64,000 bases of DNA from JAMLJG01 sp035327585 (GTDB lineage Bacteria; Verrucomicrobiota; Kiritimatiellia; CAIVKH01), in contig DAOLDD010000006.1 of assembly GCA_035327585.1 (NCBI GenBank), positions 62,001 through 126,000 of the forward strand, given 5' to 3'. The translations under genes and the position numbers were made by a program. The notes beneath the pieces were generated by a model that saw only the letters and a list, made by a program, of their open reading frames with translations, did no database searches and had not been told where the DNA came from. Below are positions 51,322 through 58,644 of this stretch, piece after piece. The stretch's first letter is position 1. Each line of letters begins with the position of its first letter.

Positions 51322-51347
51322 CACATCACATATTCAAAAGTGATGTG
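51322..51347. promoter_or_regulatory. Candidate AbiEi operator
   Basis: CACATCAC (51322-51329), 10 bp, GTGATGTG (51340-51347). It is a perfect inverted repeat immediately upstream of the AbiEi gene and about 180 bp before hsdR. Placement fits negative autoregulation as known for AbiEi. Confidence 0.6.
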
Positions 51348-51388
51348 TTTATTACCACATCCGAAGCGCGGGTCAAGTCGGGAACGGT

Positions 51389-51490
51389 CTGCACGGAGGC
51401 TATCGAAACGATAGCTTCCGTGCAGATTGCTGGTGAAACCTTGAGATGGGGAAATGATTTCCCTACAGTACCGGCGCGTTTGCGGTACTG
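51389..51490. repeat. Three consecutive hairpins upstream of hsdR
   Basis: Hairpin 1: 17-bp stem with AAA loop, 51389-51425, one G:U-type mismatch. Hairpin 2: GGGAAAT-G-ATTTCCC, 51449-51463. Hairpin 3: CAGTACCG (51466-51473) / CGGTACTG (51483-51490). All lie in the 210-bp gap between the divergent AbiEi and hsdR genes. They may be a structured leader, operator set or end of an insertion. Confidence 0.7.
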
Positions 51491-51527
51491 ACGGGCCCCG
51501 ATGACCGTCATGCCGCAACCCTTTGCC

Positions 51528-53867
51528 ATGGATAAGAAAAAACTCAGCGAGCGGGATATCTGCACCAAGTACGTCCTGCCGTCCCTGGAAAAGGCCGGGT
51601 GGGACCTTCAGACCCAGATCCGGGAGGAAGTGTCCTTCACCGCGGGCCGGGTCATCGTGAGGGGCAAGACCGTGGCCCGGGGACAGGCGAAACGGGCGGA
51701 CGTGCTGCTCTACTACCGGCCCAACATCCCGCTGGCCCTGATCGAGAACAAGGACAACAAGCACGCGATAGGCGATGGGATGCAGCAGGGGCTCGACTAT
51801 GGCGCGGACCTGGACGTCCCGTTCGTCTACAGCAGCAACGGCGACGGATTCCTGGAACATGACCGGCTGGCGACCACGGGCCAAGTCGAGCGGGAGTTGG
51901 GACTGGATGCCTTCCCGTCCCCAGACGAACTGTGGGCCCGGTACTGCAAGACCAAGGGCATCAGCCCGGATATCGAGTCGGTCGTCAGCCAGGACTACTA
52001 CGCCGACAGCAGCGGCAAGGCGCCCCGGTACTACCAGTTGACCGCCATCAACCGCGCCATCGAGGCCATCGCCAAGGGACAGGACCGCATCCTGCTGGTC
52101 ATGGCCACCGGCACGGGCAAGACCTACACCGCCTTCCAGATCATCTGGCGGCTGTGGAAGGCGCGGAAGAAGAAACGCATCCTGTTCCTCGCCGACCGCA
52201 ACATCCTGGTGGACCAGGCCAAGGTGAACGACTTCAAGCCGTTCGGTGCGGCCATGACCAAGCTCACGAACCGCAAGGTGGACAAGTCCTACGAGATTTA
52301 CCTGTGCCTGTACCAGGCGGTCACCGGCACCGAGGAGGAGAGGAACGTCTACAAGCAGTTCACTCCGGATTTCTTCGACCTCGTGGTGGTGGACGAGTGC
52401 CACCGGGGCAGCGCCGATGCCGATTCGGCCTGGCGCGAGATCCTGGAGTACTTCAAGTCCGCCACGCAGATCGGCCTGACCGCCACACCCAAGGAGACGA
52501 AGACCGTTTCCAACATCGATTACTTCGGCGAACCGGTTTTCACCTACTCGCTCCGGCGGGGCATCGAGGACGGCTTCCTGGCGCCGTACAAGGTCATCCG
52601 CATCGACTTGGACAAGGACTTGCAGGGCTGGCGCCCGTCAAAGGACCAGCTGGACAAGAACGGCCGCCTCATCGAGGACCGGGTCTACAACCAACGGGAC
52701 ATGGACCGGGCGCTGGTGCTGGAGAAGCGCACGGAGCTGGTGGCGCGCAAGGTGACGGAGTTCCTGCGGGAGACCGACCCCTACGACAAGACCATCATCT
52801 TTTGCGAAGACATCGACCACGCCGAGCGGATGCGGCAGGCGCTGGTCAACCAAAATGCCGGGCACGTGCAGAAGAATGGCAAGTACATCATGCGGATCAC
52901 CGGCGACGAGAACACCGGCAAGGCCGAGTTGGACAACTTCATCGACCCCGAGCAGCGCTACCCCGTCATCGTCACCACGTCCCAGTTGCTGACCACCGGG
53001 GTGGATGCCCAGACCTGCAAGCTGATCGTGCTGGACCAGCGCATCGAGTCCATGACCCGGTTCAAGCAGATCATCGGCCGCGGCTCCCGGCTCAAGCCTG
53101 AGTTCGGCAAGATGTTCTTCACCATCATGGATTTCAAGAAGGCCACCGAGCTGTTTGCCGATTCAGAGTTCGACGGCGAGCCGGTGCAGATTTATCGGCC
53201 CGGCCCCGACGATTCGCCGGTGCCACCGGAGCCCGGCAACATGCCTTTCCCCGAGCCACCGGACACTTCAGGCAGCAAAGGCAGGGCAGGCGAAAAAAGG
53301 GTGAAGTACTACGTCAACAACGTGCCGGTCACCGTGCTCGCCAGTCGGGTGCAGTATTTGGACGCCAACGGCAAGCTGATCACCGAGTCGCTGCGGGACT
53401 ACACCCGGAAGAATGTGCGGCAGGAGTACCGCGCGCTGGACGACTTTCTCACGTACTGGTCCAGCGCCGAGCAGAAGCAGATCGTCCTCCAGGAACTGGA
53501 GGAGCGCGGCATCCTGCTGGACGCCCTGGCCGAGGAGGTGGGCCGGGACTACGACCCGTTTGACATGGTCTGCCACGTGGCCTTCGACCGGCCTCCACTG
53601 ACGCGCCGCGAGCGCGCCCTCGTCGTCCGCAAACGGGACTACTTCACCAAATACAGCGACAAGGCCCGCACCGTGCTCAACGCCCTGCTGGACAAATACG
53701 CCGATGCCGGCGTGGCGGACCTGGAGTCGCTGGAGACCCTGAGGGTTCAACCGATCAACCAGTACGGCACCCCGCTCGAGATCGTCAGCCTGTTCGGCGG
53801 CGTGGACCAGTACTGGGCCGCCGTGCGAGGGCTGGAGAAGGAATTGTATGAAGTACGAGCGGTTTGA
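51528..53867 (+). CDS. hsdR: Type I restriction endonuclease subunit R
   Basis: Motor and nuclease subunit of a type I system. The ATG at 51528 gives 779 residues; an ATG at 51501 is in frame. The N-terminal nuclease core includes ALIENKDNK (PD-(E/D)xK type). The helicase part has Walker A MATGTGKT, DECHRG (DEAD-box equivalent), IGLTATPKET and QIIGRGSRLKPEFGK. The C-terminal EcoEI_R_C-like domain (DFLTYWSSAEQKQIVLQEL) places it near EcoEI-type R proteins. The stop overlaps the four-helix-bundle gene by 20 bp. Confidence 0.95.
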   Translation: MDKKKLSERDICTKYVLPSLEKAGWDLQTQIREEVSFTAGRVIVRGKTVARGQAKRADVLLYYRPNIPLALIENKDNKHAIGDGMQQGLDYGADLDVPFVYSSNGDGFLEHDRLATTGQVERELGLDAFPSPDELWARYCKTKGISPDIESVVSQDYYADSSGKAPRYYQLTAINRAIEAIAKGQDRILLVMATGTGKTYTAFQIIWRLWKARKKKRILFLADRNILVDQAKVNDFKPFGAAMTKLTNRKVDKSYEIYLCLYQAVTGTEEERNVYKQFTPDFFDLVVVDECHRGSADADSAWREILEYFKSATQIGLTATPKETKTVSNIDYFGEPVFTYSLRRGIEDGFLAPYKVIRIDLDKDLQGWRPSKDQLDKNGRLIEDRVYNQRDMDRALVLEKRTELVARKVTEFLRETDPYDKTIIFCEDIDHAERMRQALVNQNAGHVQKNGKYIMRITGDENTGKAELDNFIDPEQRYPVIVTTSQLLTTGVDAQTCKLIVLDQRIESMTRFKQIIGRGSRLKPEFGKMFFTIMDFKKATELFADSEFDGEPVQIYRPGPDDSPVPPEPGNMPFPEPPDTSGSKGRAGEKRVKYYVNNVPVTVLASRVQYLDANGKLITESLRDYTRKNVRQEYRALDDFLTYWSSAEQKQIVLQELEERGILLDALAEEVGRDYDPFDMVCHVAFDRPPLTRRERALVVRKRDYFTKYSDKARTVLNALLDKYADAGVADLESLETLRVQPINQYGTPLEIVSLFGGVDQYWAAVRGLEKELYEVRAV

Positions 53868-54366
53868 GGATGTGCCCGTCTGGCAGGCCGCCGCGGACCT
53901 CGCGGCCCGGCTGTTCGAGTGGTCGGATCAGCCCGCCTTTCGGCGCAAGGGCGACCTGGCGAATCAGCTCCAGCGGGCGGGCCTCTCGATTTCCAACAAC
54001 ATCGCCGAGGGCTTCGAGCGCGGCACCAGCGCTGAGTTGATCACGTTCCTGTACTACGCGCGCGGCTCCGCCGGCGAAGTCCGGTCCATGTTGTGCGTGA
54101 TGAGCCGCATGCCGGCCTTCACCGATCTCAAATCTGAAATTTCAAATTTCAAATCCCACTGCGAATCCATCTCCCGCCAGATCCGCGGGTGGACGAACGC
54201 GCTCCAGAACTCGGATATCAAGGGCCAGCGCTACCTGAACGACCAGACGCGCCGCGCCTACACGCAGAAGAAGCAGGGCAGCGCGTTCCTGGACCAACTG
54301 AAACGCGACCACGAGGAACGACTGCGCCGCCTCGCCGAGCAGCGAAATCTCAAATCTGAAATCTGA
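53848..54366 (+). CDS. Four-helix-bundle protein (23S rRNA intervening-sequence type)
   Basis: A 172-residue protein. Residues 1-85 match the S23/TIGR02436 family: VWQAAADLAARLFEWS, LANQLQRAGLSISNNIAEGFERG and FLYYARGSAGEVRSML. Residues 93-102 (DLKSEISNFK) and the last six (NLKSEI) are encoded by AAATCTG word arrays. The region between them is helical and charged. Such proteins are often encoded in 23S rRNA insertions or with restriction systems, but their function is not established. Its placement inside hsdR-hsdM suggests co-expression. Confidence 0.85.
   Translation: MKYERFEDVPVWQAAADLAARLFEWSDQPAFRRKGDLANQLQRAGLSISNNIAEGFERGTSAELITFLYYARGSAGEVRSMLCVMSRMPAFTDLKSEISNFKSHCESISRQIRGWTNALQNSDIKGQRYLNDQTRRAYTQKKQGSAFLDQLKRDHEERLRRLAEQRNLKSEI
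54127..54156 (+). repeat. 7-base word array AAATCTG/AAATTTC inside the four-helix-bundle gene
   Basis: AAATCTG, AAATTTC, AAATTTC, AAATCCC in tandem, read in frame as part of the protein (LKSEISNFKS). Confidence 0.75.
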
Positions 54367-54378
54367 AATCTCAAATCC
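54345..54378 (+). repeat. 7-base word array AAATCTS at the gene junction before hsdM
   Basis: AAATCTC, AAATCTG, AAATCTG, AAATCTC, AAATCC span the stop codon of the four-helix-bundle gene. They end 11 bp before the hsdM start. Confidence 0.8.
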
Positions 54379-54388
54379 TCCCCCCCCC

Positions 54389-55846
54389 ATGAGCATCACC
54401 ACCACCGTCAAATCCATCCAGGACATCATGCGCAAGGACGCGGGTGTCGATGGCGACGCCCAGCGCATCGCGCAACTCGGCTGGATGCTGTTTCTCAAAA
54501 TCTTCGATGACCGGGAGCGTGAATACGAACTGATGGAGCGCGGCTATAAATCCGCCATCCCGGAACGTTTCCGCTGGCGCACCTGGGCGGCCGACCCGGA
54601 GGGCATCACCGGCGAGGAACTGCTGGACTTCGTAAACAACGACTTGTTCCGCAAGCTGAAGTCCATGACGTTTGGCGCCAATGCCGACCCCCGGGGCTTT
54701 GTGGTGAAAGAGGTGTTCGAGGACGCCTACAACTACATGAAGTCCGGCACGCTGATGCGGCAGGTCATCAACAAGATCAACGAAATCGACTTCAACCGTT
54801 CCGAAGACCGGCACCTGTTCGGCGACATCTACGAGCAGCTCCTGCGCGACTTGCAAAGCGCGGGCAACGCGGGCGAATACTACACGCCCCGCGCCGTCAC
54901 CCAGTTCATGGTGGACATGACCGATCCCAAGCTGGGCGAAAAGGTTCTCGACCCCGCCTGCGGCACGGGCGGCTTCCTGACCTGCACCATCGAGCACATC
55001 CGCAAACAGTACGTGAAGAAGGCGGCGGACGAACAGAAGCTGCAGGACGCCATTGCCGGCGTGGAAAAGAAACCCATGCCGCACCTGCTGTGCGTCACCA
55101 ACATGCTCCTGCACGACATCCGCGTGCCCTCCCAGATCCGCCACGACAACACGCTGGCCCGTCCGCTGCGGGACTGGGGTCCCGCCGACCGCGTGGACGT
55201 GATCGTCACCAACCCGCCCTTCGGCGGCATGGAGGAGGACGGCATCGAGTCCAACTTCCCCGCCACGTTCCGCACGCGGGAGACGGCCGACCTGTTCCTG
55301 GTGCTGATCATGCACCTGCTCAAACCCGGCGGGCGCTGCGCCATGGTGTTGCCCGACGGCACGCTCTTCGGCGAGGGCGTGAAGACGCGGATCAAGGAGA
55401 AGCTGCTGGAGGAATGCAACCTCCACACCATCGTCCGCCTGCCCAACGGCGTCTTCAATCCCTACACCGGCATCAAGACCAACCTGCTGTTCTTCACCAA
55501 GGACGGGCCGACCAAAGACGTCTGGTACTTCGAACATCCGTATCCGCCCGGCTACAAGAGCTACAGCAAGACCAAGCCCATCCGGATCGAGGAATTCGAG
55601 CGGGAAAAGAAGTGGTGGGGCAAGCGGAAGTCCAACGAGCACGCGTGGAAGGTGTCTGCCAAGGCCATCAAGGCCAACGGCTACAACCTCGACCTCAAGA
55701 ACCCCAACACACCCGAGGCCGGCCACGACGACCCAGAGGAACTGCTCGCCGATTACCAGAAACTGCTCAAGCAGATCGAAACCACCCGTAACGCTCTGCG
55801 TGACCAGCTGGGCGCCGCGCTCTCAAATCTCAAATCTGAAATCTGA
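54389..55846 (+). CDS. hsdM: Type I restriction-modification DNA methyltransferase subunit M
   Basis: SAM-dependent N6-adenine methyltransferase. The 485 residues contain an N-terminal helical HsdM_N (IMRKDAGVDGDAQRIAQLGW), SAM motif LDPACGTGGFLTC, catalytic NPPFGGME and NAGEYYTPRAVTQFMV. The last six residues (NLKSEI) are identical to those of the preceding gene, because both ends lie in AAATCTG word arrays. It is followed by hsdS 8 bp later. Confidence 0.97.
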   Translation: MSITTTVKSIQDIMRKDAGVDGDAQRIAQLGWMLFLKIFDDREREYELMERGYKSAIPERFRWRTWAADPEGITGEELLDFVNNDLFRKLKSMTFGANADPRGFVVKEVFEDAYNYMKSGTLMRQVINKINEIDFNRSEDRHLFGDIYEQLLRDLQSAGNAGEYYTPRAVTQFMVDMTDPKLGEKVLDPACGTGGFLTCTIEHIRKQYVKKAADEQKLQDAIAGVEKKPMPHLLCVTNMLLHDIRVPSQIRHDNTLARPLRDWGPADRVDVIVTNPPFGGMEEDGIESNFPATFRTRETADLFLVLIMHLLKPGGRCAMVLPDGTLFGEGVKTRIKEKLLEECNLHTIVRLPNGVFNPYTGIKTNLLFFTKDGPTKDVWYFEHPYPPGYKSYSKTKPIRIEEFEREKKWWGKRKSNEHAWKVSAKAIKANGYNLDLKNPNTPEAGHDDPEELLADYQKLLKQIETTRNALRDQLGAALSNLKSEI

Positions 55847-55855
55847 AATTTCAGA
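55821..55855 (+). repeat. 7-base word array AAATCTS at hsdM-hsdS junction
   Basis: AAATCTC, AAATCTG, AAATCTG, AAATTTC then AGATGG, where ATG is the hsdS start codon. Nearly the same array as 54345-54378. Confidence 0.8.
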
Positions 55856-57396
55856 TGGACCTGCTCATCCAGAACTTCGAAGTCCTCGCCAACGCCCCAG
55901 GCGGGGTGCCGAAACTGCGGGAGCTGATCCTGCGCTTAGCAAAGGAGGGGCGACTGGTACCACAGTTGCCCCATGAAACACCGGTTCGTGGTGGTTCTAC
56001 CCCGTCAGAGACCCCGATTAATGTTGAAGTACTGCCCACGAACTGGCGGACGGTTCGTTTGCGTGAAGCTCTCGAAACACGAAGCGGCAATAGCAAGCTG
56101 ATCAAGGGACGGCTCTGCGAAGCGCCAAGGCCGGAACTTTTTCAGGGGTTCAGCGCTTCCGGCCCTGATGTCTGGTGCGATGCCTATGAGCATGAAGGCG
56201 AAGCTATCGTGGTCTCTGCCGTTGGAGCGCGGTGCGGAAAAGCGTTCAAGGCAACTGGCAAGTGGTCCGCTATCGCGAACACTCATATCGTTCGAGCTGA
56301 TCCCGACTTGTTCATCTTCGACTTCGCGTTTCTTCTTCTGAATGACGAATCGTTCTGGGTTCGCGGTGGATCGGCTCAGCCATTTGTGAAGTTTCCGCCA
56401 TCGTTGGATCGGTTCTATGCAATCCCGCCCCTCGCCGAGCAGCACCGGATCGTGGCGAAGGTGGATGAGCTGATGGGGTTGTGCGATGTGCTGGAGGCGC
56501 GGCAGGAGGAGGCGCGGAAGACCCAGGCCGCCCTGACCCGCTCCGCCCTCCATCACCTGACCACCGCCACCGCCCCGGCCGAGTTTTCCAACCGCCTTGT
56601 CCGACGTAGCCCGCAGGGCGAAGTCGGATGGAACTTCATTGCAGATCACTTCCCCCAGCTCATAGCCCGCCCGGAGAACGTGGCCGAACTCCGCCGGGCC
56701 ATCCTGCAGCTGGCCGTGATGGGGAGGCTGGTACCGCAGAGTACGGCAGAAATCAGCCAGTCGGTCCCAGTACTTCATAAAGATAAGCAACCATTTCCGA
56801 TACCCGAGAACTGGGCTTGGACTCGTCTGGCGGACATTGACGATCCAGATCGCGGCATTACCTATGGCGTTCTTGTGCCAGGTCCAGAAGTTGAGACTGG
56901 AGTTCCGCTCATTCGGGTCCAGGACTTGCATCCGTCGGACCCATTCGAATCTCCCACCAAACGCATAGCAAAGACCGTTGCCGATCAATACCAGCGCACA
57001 GTCCTCAAAGGCGACGAAGTCCTTGTTGGCGTCGTCGGAAGCATTGGCCGGATCGGAGTGGTCCCGGATGCTTGGCGAGGCGCCGTTATTGCTCGTGCAG
57101 TATGCAGGGTGGTCCCTTCTCCAATTCTCGATCGTCGCTATTTGCTCACAGCTTTGCAGGCTCCGATGGCACAGGATTTCTTTACGTCGACGACCCGCAC
57201 GCTTGCGCAACCGACACTCAACGTTGGCCAACTGGAGGGCACCCCAATTCCACTGCCGCCCCTCGCCGAACAACACCGCATCGTCGCCAAGGTGGACGAG
57301 CTGATGAAGCTCTGCGACGAACTGGAGGCGGGGCTGACGCGGGAGCGGGCGGAGGCGGACCGGTTGTTTGACGCGATGGCGGCGCGGTTGAGGTGA
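55855..57396 (+). CDS. hsdS: Type I restriction-modification specificity subunit S
   Basis: DNA-recognition subunit with two target-recognition domains. The 513 residues show TRD1 at about 55-185 and a first conserved helix region (PPLAEQHRIVAKVDELMGLC). TRD2 follows at about 300-465, with a near-copy of that region (PPLAEQHRIVAKVDELMKLC) at about 468. The two halves define a bipartite target that cannot be read from sequence alone. Its stop lies 13 bp from the 3' end of tRNA-His. Confidence 0.96.
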   Translation: MDLLIQNFEVLANAPGGVPKLRELILRLAKEGRLVPQLPHETPVRGGSTPSETPINVEVLPTNWRTVRLREALETRSGNSKLIKGRLCEAPRPELFQGFSASGPDVWCDAYEHEGEAIVVSAVGARCGKAFKATGKWSAIANTHIVRADPDLFIFDFAFLLLNDESFWVRGGSAQPFVKFPPSLDRFYAIPPLAEQHRIVAKVDELMGLCDVLEARQEEARKTQAALTRSALHHLTTATAPAEFSNRLVRRSPQGEVGWNFIADHFPQLIARPENVAELRRAILQLAVMGRLVPQSTAEISQSVPVLHKDKQPFPIPENWAWTRLADIDDPDRGITYGVLVPGPEVETGVPLIRVQDLHPSDPFESPTKRIAKTVADQYQRTVLKGDEVLVGVVGSIGRIGVVPDAWRGAVIARAVCRVVPSPILDRRYLLTALQAPMAQDFFTSTTRTLAQPTLNVGQLEGTPIPLPPLAEQHRIVAKVDELMKLCDELEAGLTRERAEADRLFDAMAARLR

Positions 57397-57409
57397 GGAC
57401 GAATTGAGC

Positions 57410-57486
57410 TGGGGTGACCGACGGGACTCGAACCCGCGACATTCAGGGCCACAACCTGACGCTCTGCCAACTGAGCTACGGCCACC
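57410..57486 (-). tRNA. tRNA-His (anticodon GTG)
   Basis: A full cloverleaf can be drawn on the minus strand. The acceptor stem is GTGGCCG / CGGTCAC. The D arm GCTC...GAGC is present. The anticodon stem TCAGG/CCTGA flanks loop TTGTGGC with GTG at 57452-57450. The T arm is GCGGG-TTCGAGT-CCCGT. The extra G-1 (57486) opposite C73 is the identity mark of tRNA-His. The CCA end (57412-57410) is encoded. Its 3' end faces the type I restriction operon. Confidence 0.97.
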
Positions 57487-57552
57487 AGCGGAATGAGCAA
57501 TCTATCGAATGGGCACAGGAAATCAACAGCATTTGCGGACTCCGCCTTGCGC

Positions 57553-57581
57553 TTGATTCGGGGGGCGCATCCGCGTAGGCT
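57553..57581 (+). promoter_or_regulatory. Candidate promoter of the CsgG-like gene
   Basis: TTGATT (57553-57558), 17 bp, TAGGCT (57576-57581). The gene starts with GTG at 57614 after AGGAGGA at 57601-57607. Confidence 0.45.
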
Positions 57582-57613
57582 TCCGCCGCGTTAACCATCA
57601 AGGAGGAGTTCCT

Positions 57614-58585
57614 GTGAAGCGTATCATGTTGGTTGGTTTGTCCGCCGCCGCGCTGGCGATGACCGTGTCCCCGGCCCACGCGCTGTGGGGTAAGAAGGGC
57701 ACCGAAACGTCGTCCGGCAATGCCGAAATGAATCTCGGCGATTACAAGGGCTTGAAACACGCGGTCGGCGTGAAGGGCTTCAAAAATGAAGCCGGCTGGC
57801 GCGGCAGTTGGGACGTGGGCGATAACCTGACGGTGATGCTCGAGTCGGCCCTGTTCGACTCCGGCCGCTTCGTCGTGGTGCAGCGCGAGCAGTTGAAGGA
57901 CATCATCGCGGAGCAGGATCTCGCGGCGAGCGGTCGCACGGCGGCGGCGAAGAAAGTCGCGCAGACCGGCAAGATCCGCCCCGCGAAGTACCTCGCGTCC
58001 GGCGCGCTCACCGAGGTCAGCGAAAACACCACGGGCGGCGACGGCGGCATCAATATCAAGGGCTTCCGACTCGGCGCGGGCAAGAATACGGCGCAGATCA
58101 CGGCGATCATCACGCTGACCGACACGACGACCGGCGAGATCGTCGGCAAGGAGCGCGTGGTGGGCAAGGCGGGCGGCTCGGCGCTGCGCGTCGGCTACAG
58201 CGGCGCGATCGGCGGCGATATCGGCGGCTTCCAGAAGACCCCGCTGGGCGAGGCGGCGCAGGACGTGATCAACCAGGCCGTCGCGTTCATGGCCAAGAAG
58301 TTCGAGGAATTTCCCTTCGAGGGCTCCGTCGTGAGCGTCGCGAAGAACGGCCAGATCATCATCAACCGCGGCTCCGAGTTCGGCGTGGAAGCCGGACAGT
58401 CGCTGGTGATGGTGGAAGAGGGCGAAGAGCTGATTGACCCCAGCACGGGCGCGTCGCTCGGCACCGAAGAGGGCGATGAAATCGGCGAACTCAAGGTGGT
58501 CCGGGTTTCCGAGAAGGTCTCCTACGCCGACGTGGTCAAGGGCGACAAGAATCCGTCGCCCGGAACGATCGTCAAAGCGAAGTAA
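57614..58585 (+). CDS. CsgG/HfaB-family outer-membrane secretion or adhesion protein
   Basis: A 323-residue protein starting at GTG with a strong Shine-Dalgarno (AGGAGGA, 6 bases upstream). Signal peptide MLVGLSAAALAMTVSPAHA. The CsgG domain is indicated by VMLESALFDSGRFVVVQREQLKDIIAEQ, PAKYLASGALTEV and ITLTDTTTGEIV. CsgG forms the curli export pore and is normally a lipoprotein. Here no lipobox Cys is seen at the cleavage region. The C-terminal 90 residues (INRGSEFGVEAGQSLVMVEE) form a beta domain found in many CsgG-like proteins. Convergent with the TPR lipoprotein gene. Confidence 0.85.
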   Translation: MKRIMLVGLSAAALAMTVSPAHALWGKKGTETSSGNAEMNLGDYKGLKHAVGVKGFKNEAGWRGSWDVGDNLTVMLESALFDSGRFVVVQREQLKDIIAEQDLAASGRTAAAKKVAQTGKIRPAKYLASGALTEVSENTTGGDGGINIKGFRLGAGKNTAQITAIITLTDTTTGEIVGKERVVGKAGGSALRVGYSGAIGGDIGGFQKTPLGEAAQDVINQAVAFMAKKFEEFPFEGSVVSVAKNGQIIINRGSEFGVEAGQSLVMVEEGEELIDPSTGASLGTEEGDEIGELKVVRVSEKVSYADVVKGDKNPSPGTIVKAK

Positions 58586-58606
58586 AGCGGGGCTTTTCCC
58601 GGCTGC

Positions 58607-58644
58607 AAACGCCCTCATCGGCCTCGTGCCGGTGGGGGCGTTTT
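58607..58644. terminator. Bidirectional intrinsic terminator
   Basis: AAACGCCC (58607-58614) pairs with GGGCGTTT (58636-58643), with an inner CGGC/GCCG stem. It is followed by T on the plus strand and preceded by A for the minus strand. It separates the convergent CsgG-like and TPR genes and overlaps the TPR stop codon. Confidence 0.75.

Noticed and set aside
57397..57409. Attachment-site core at the tRNA-His 3' end
   Set aside because: I looked for the tRNA 3' sequence again around 50.3-51.5 kb and did not see it; no integrase gene is present.
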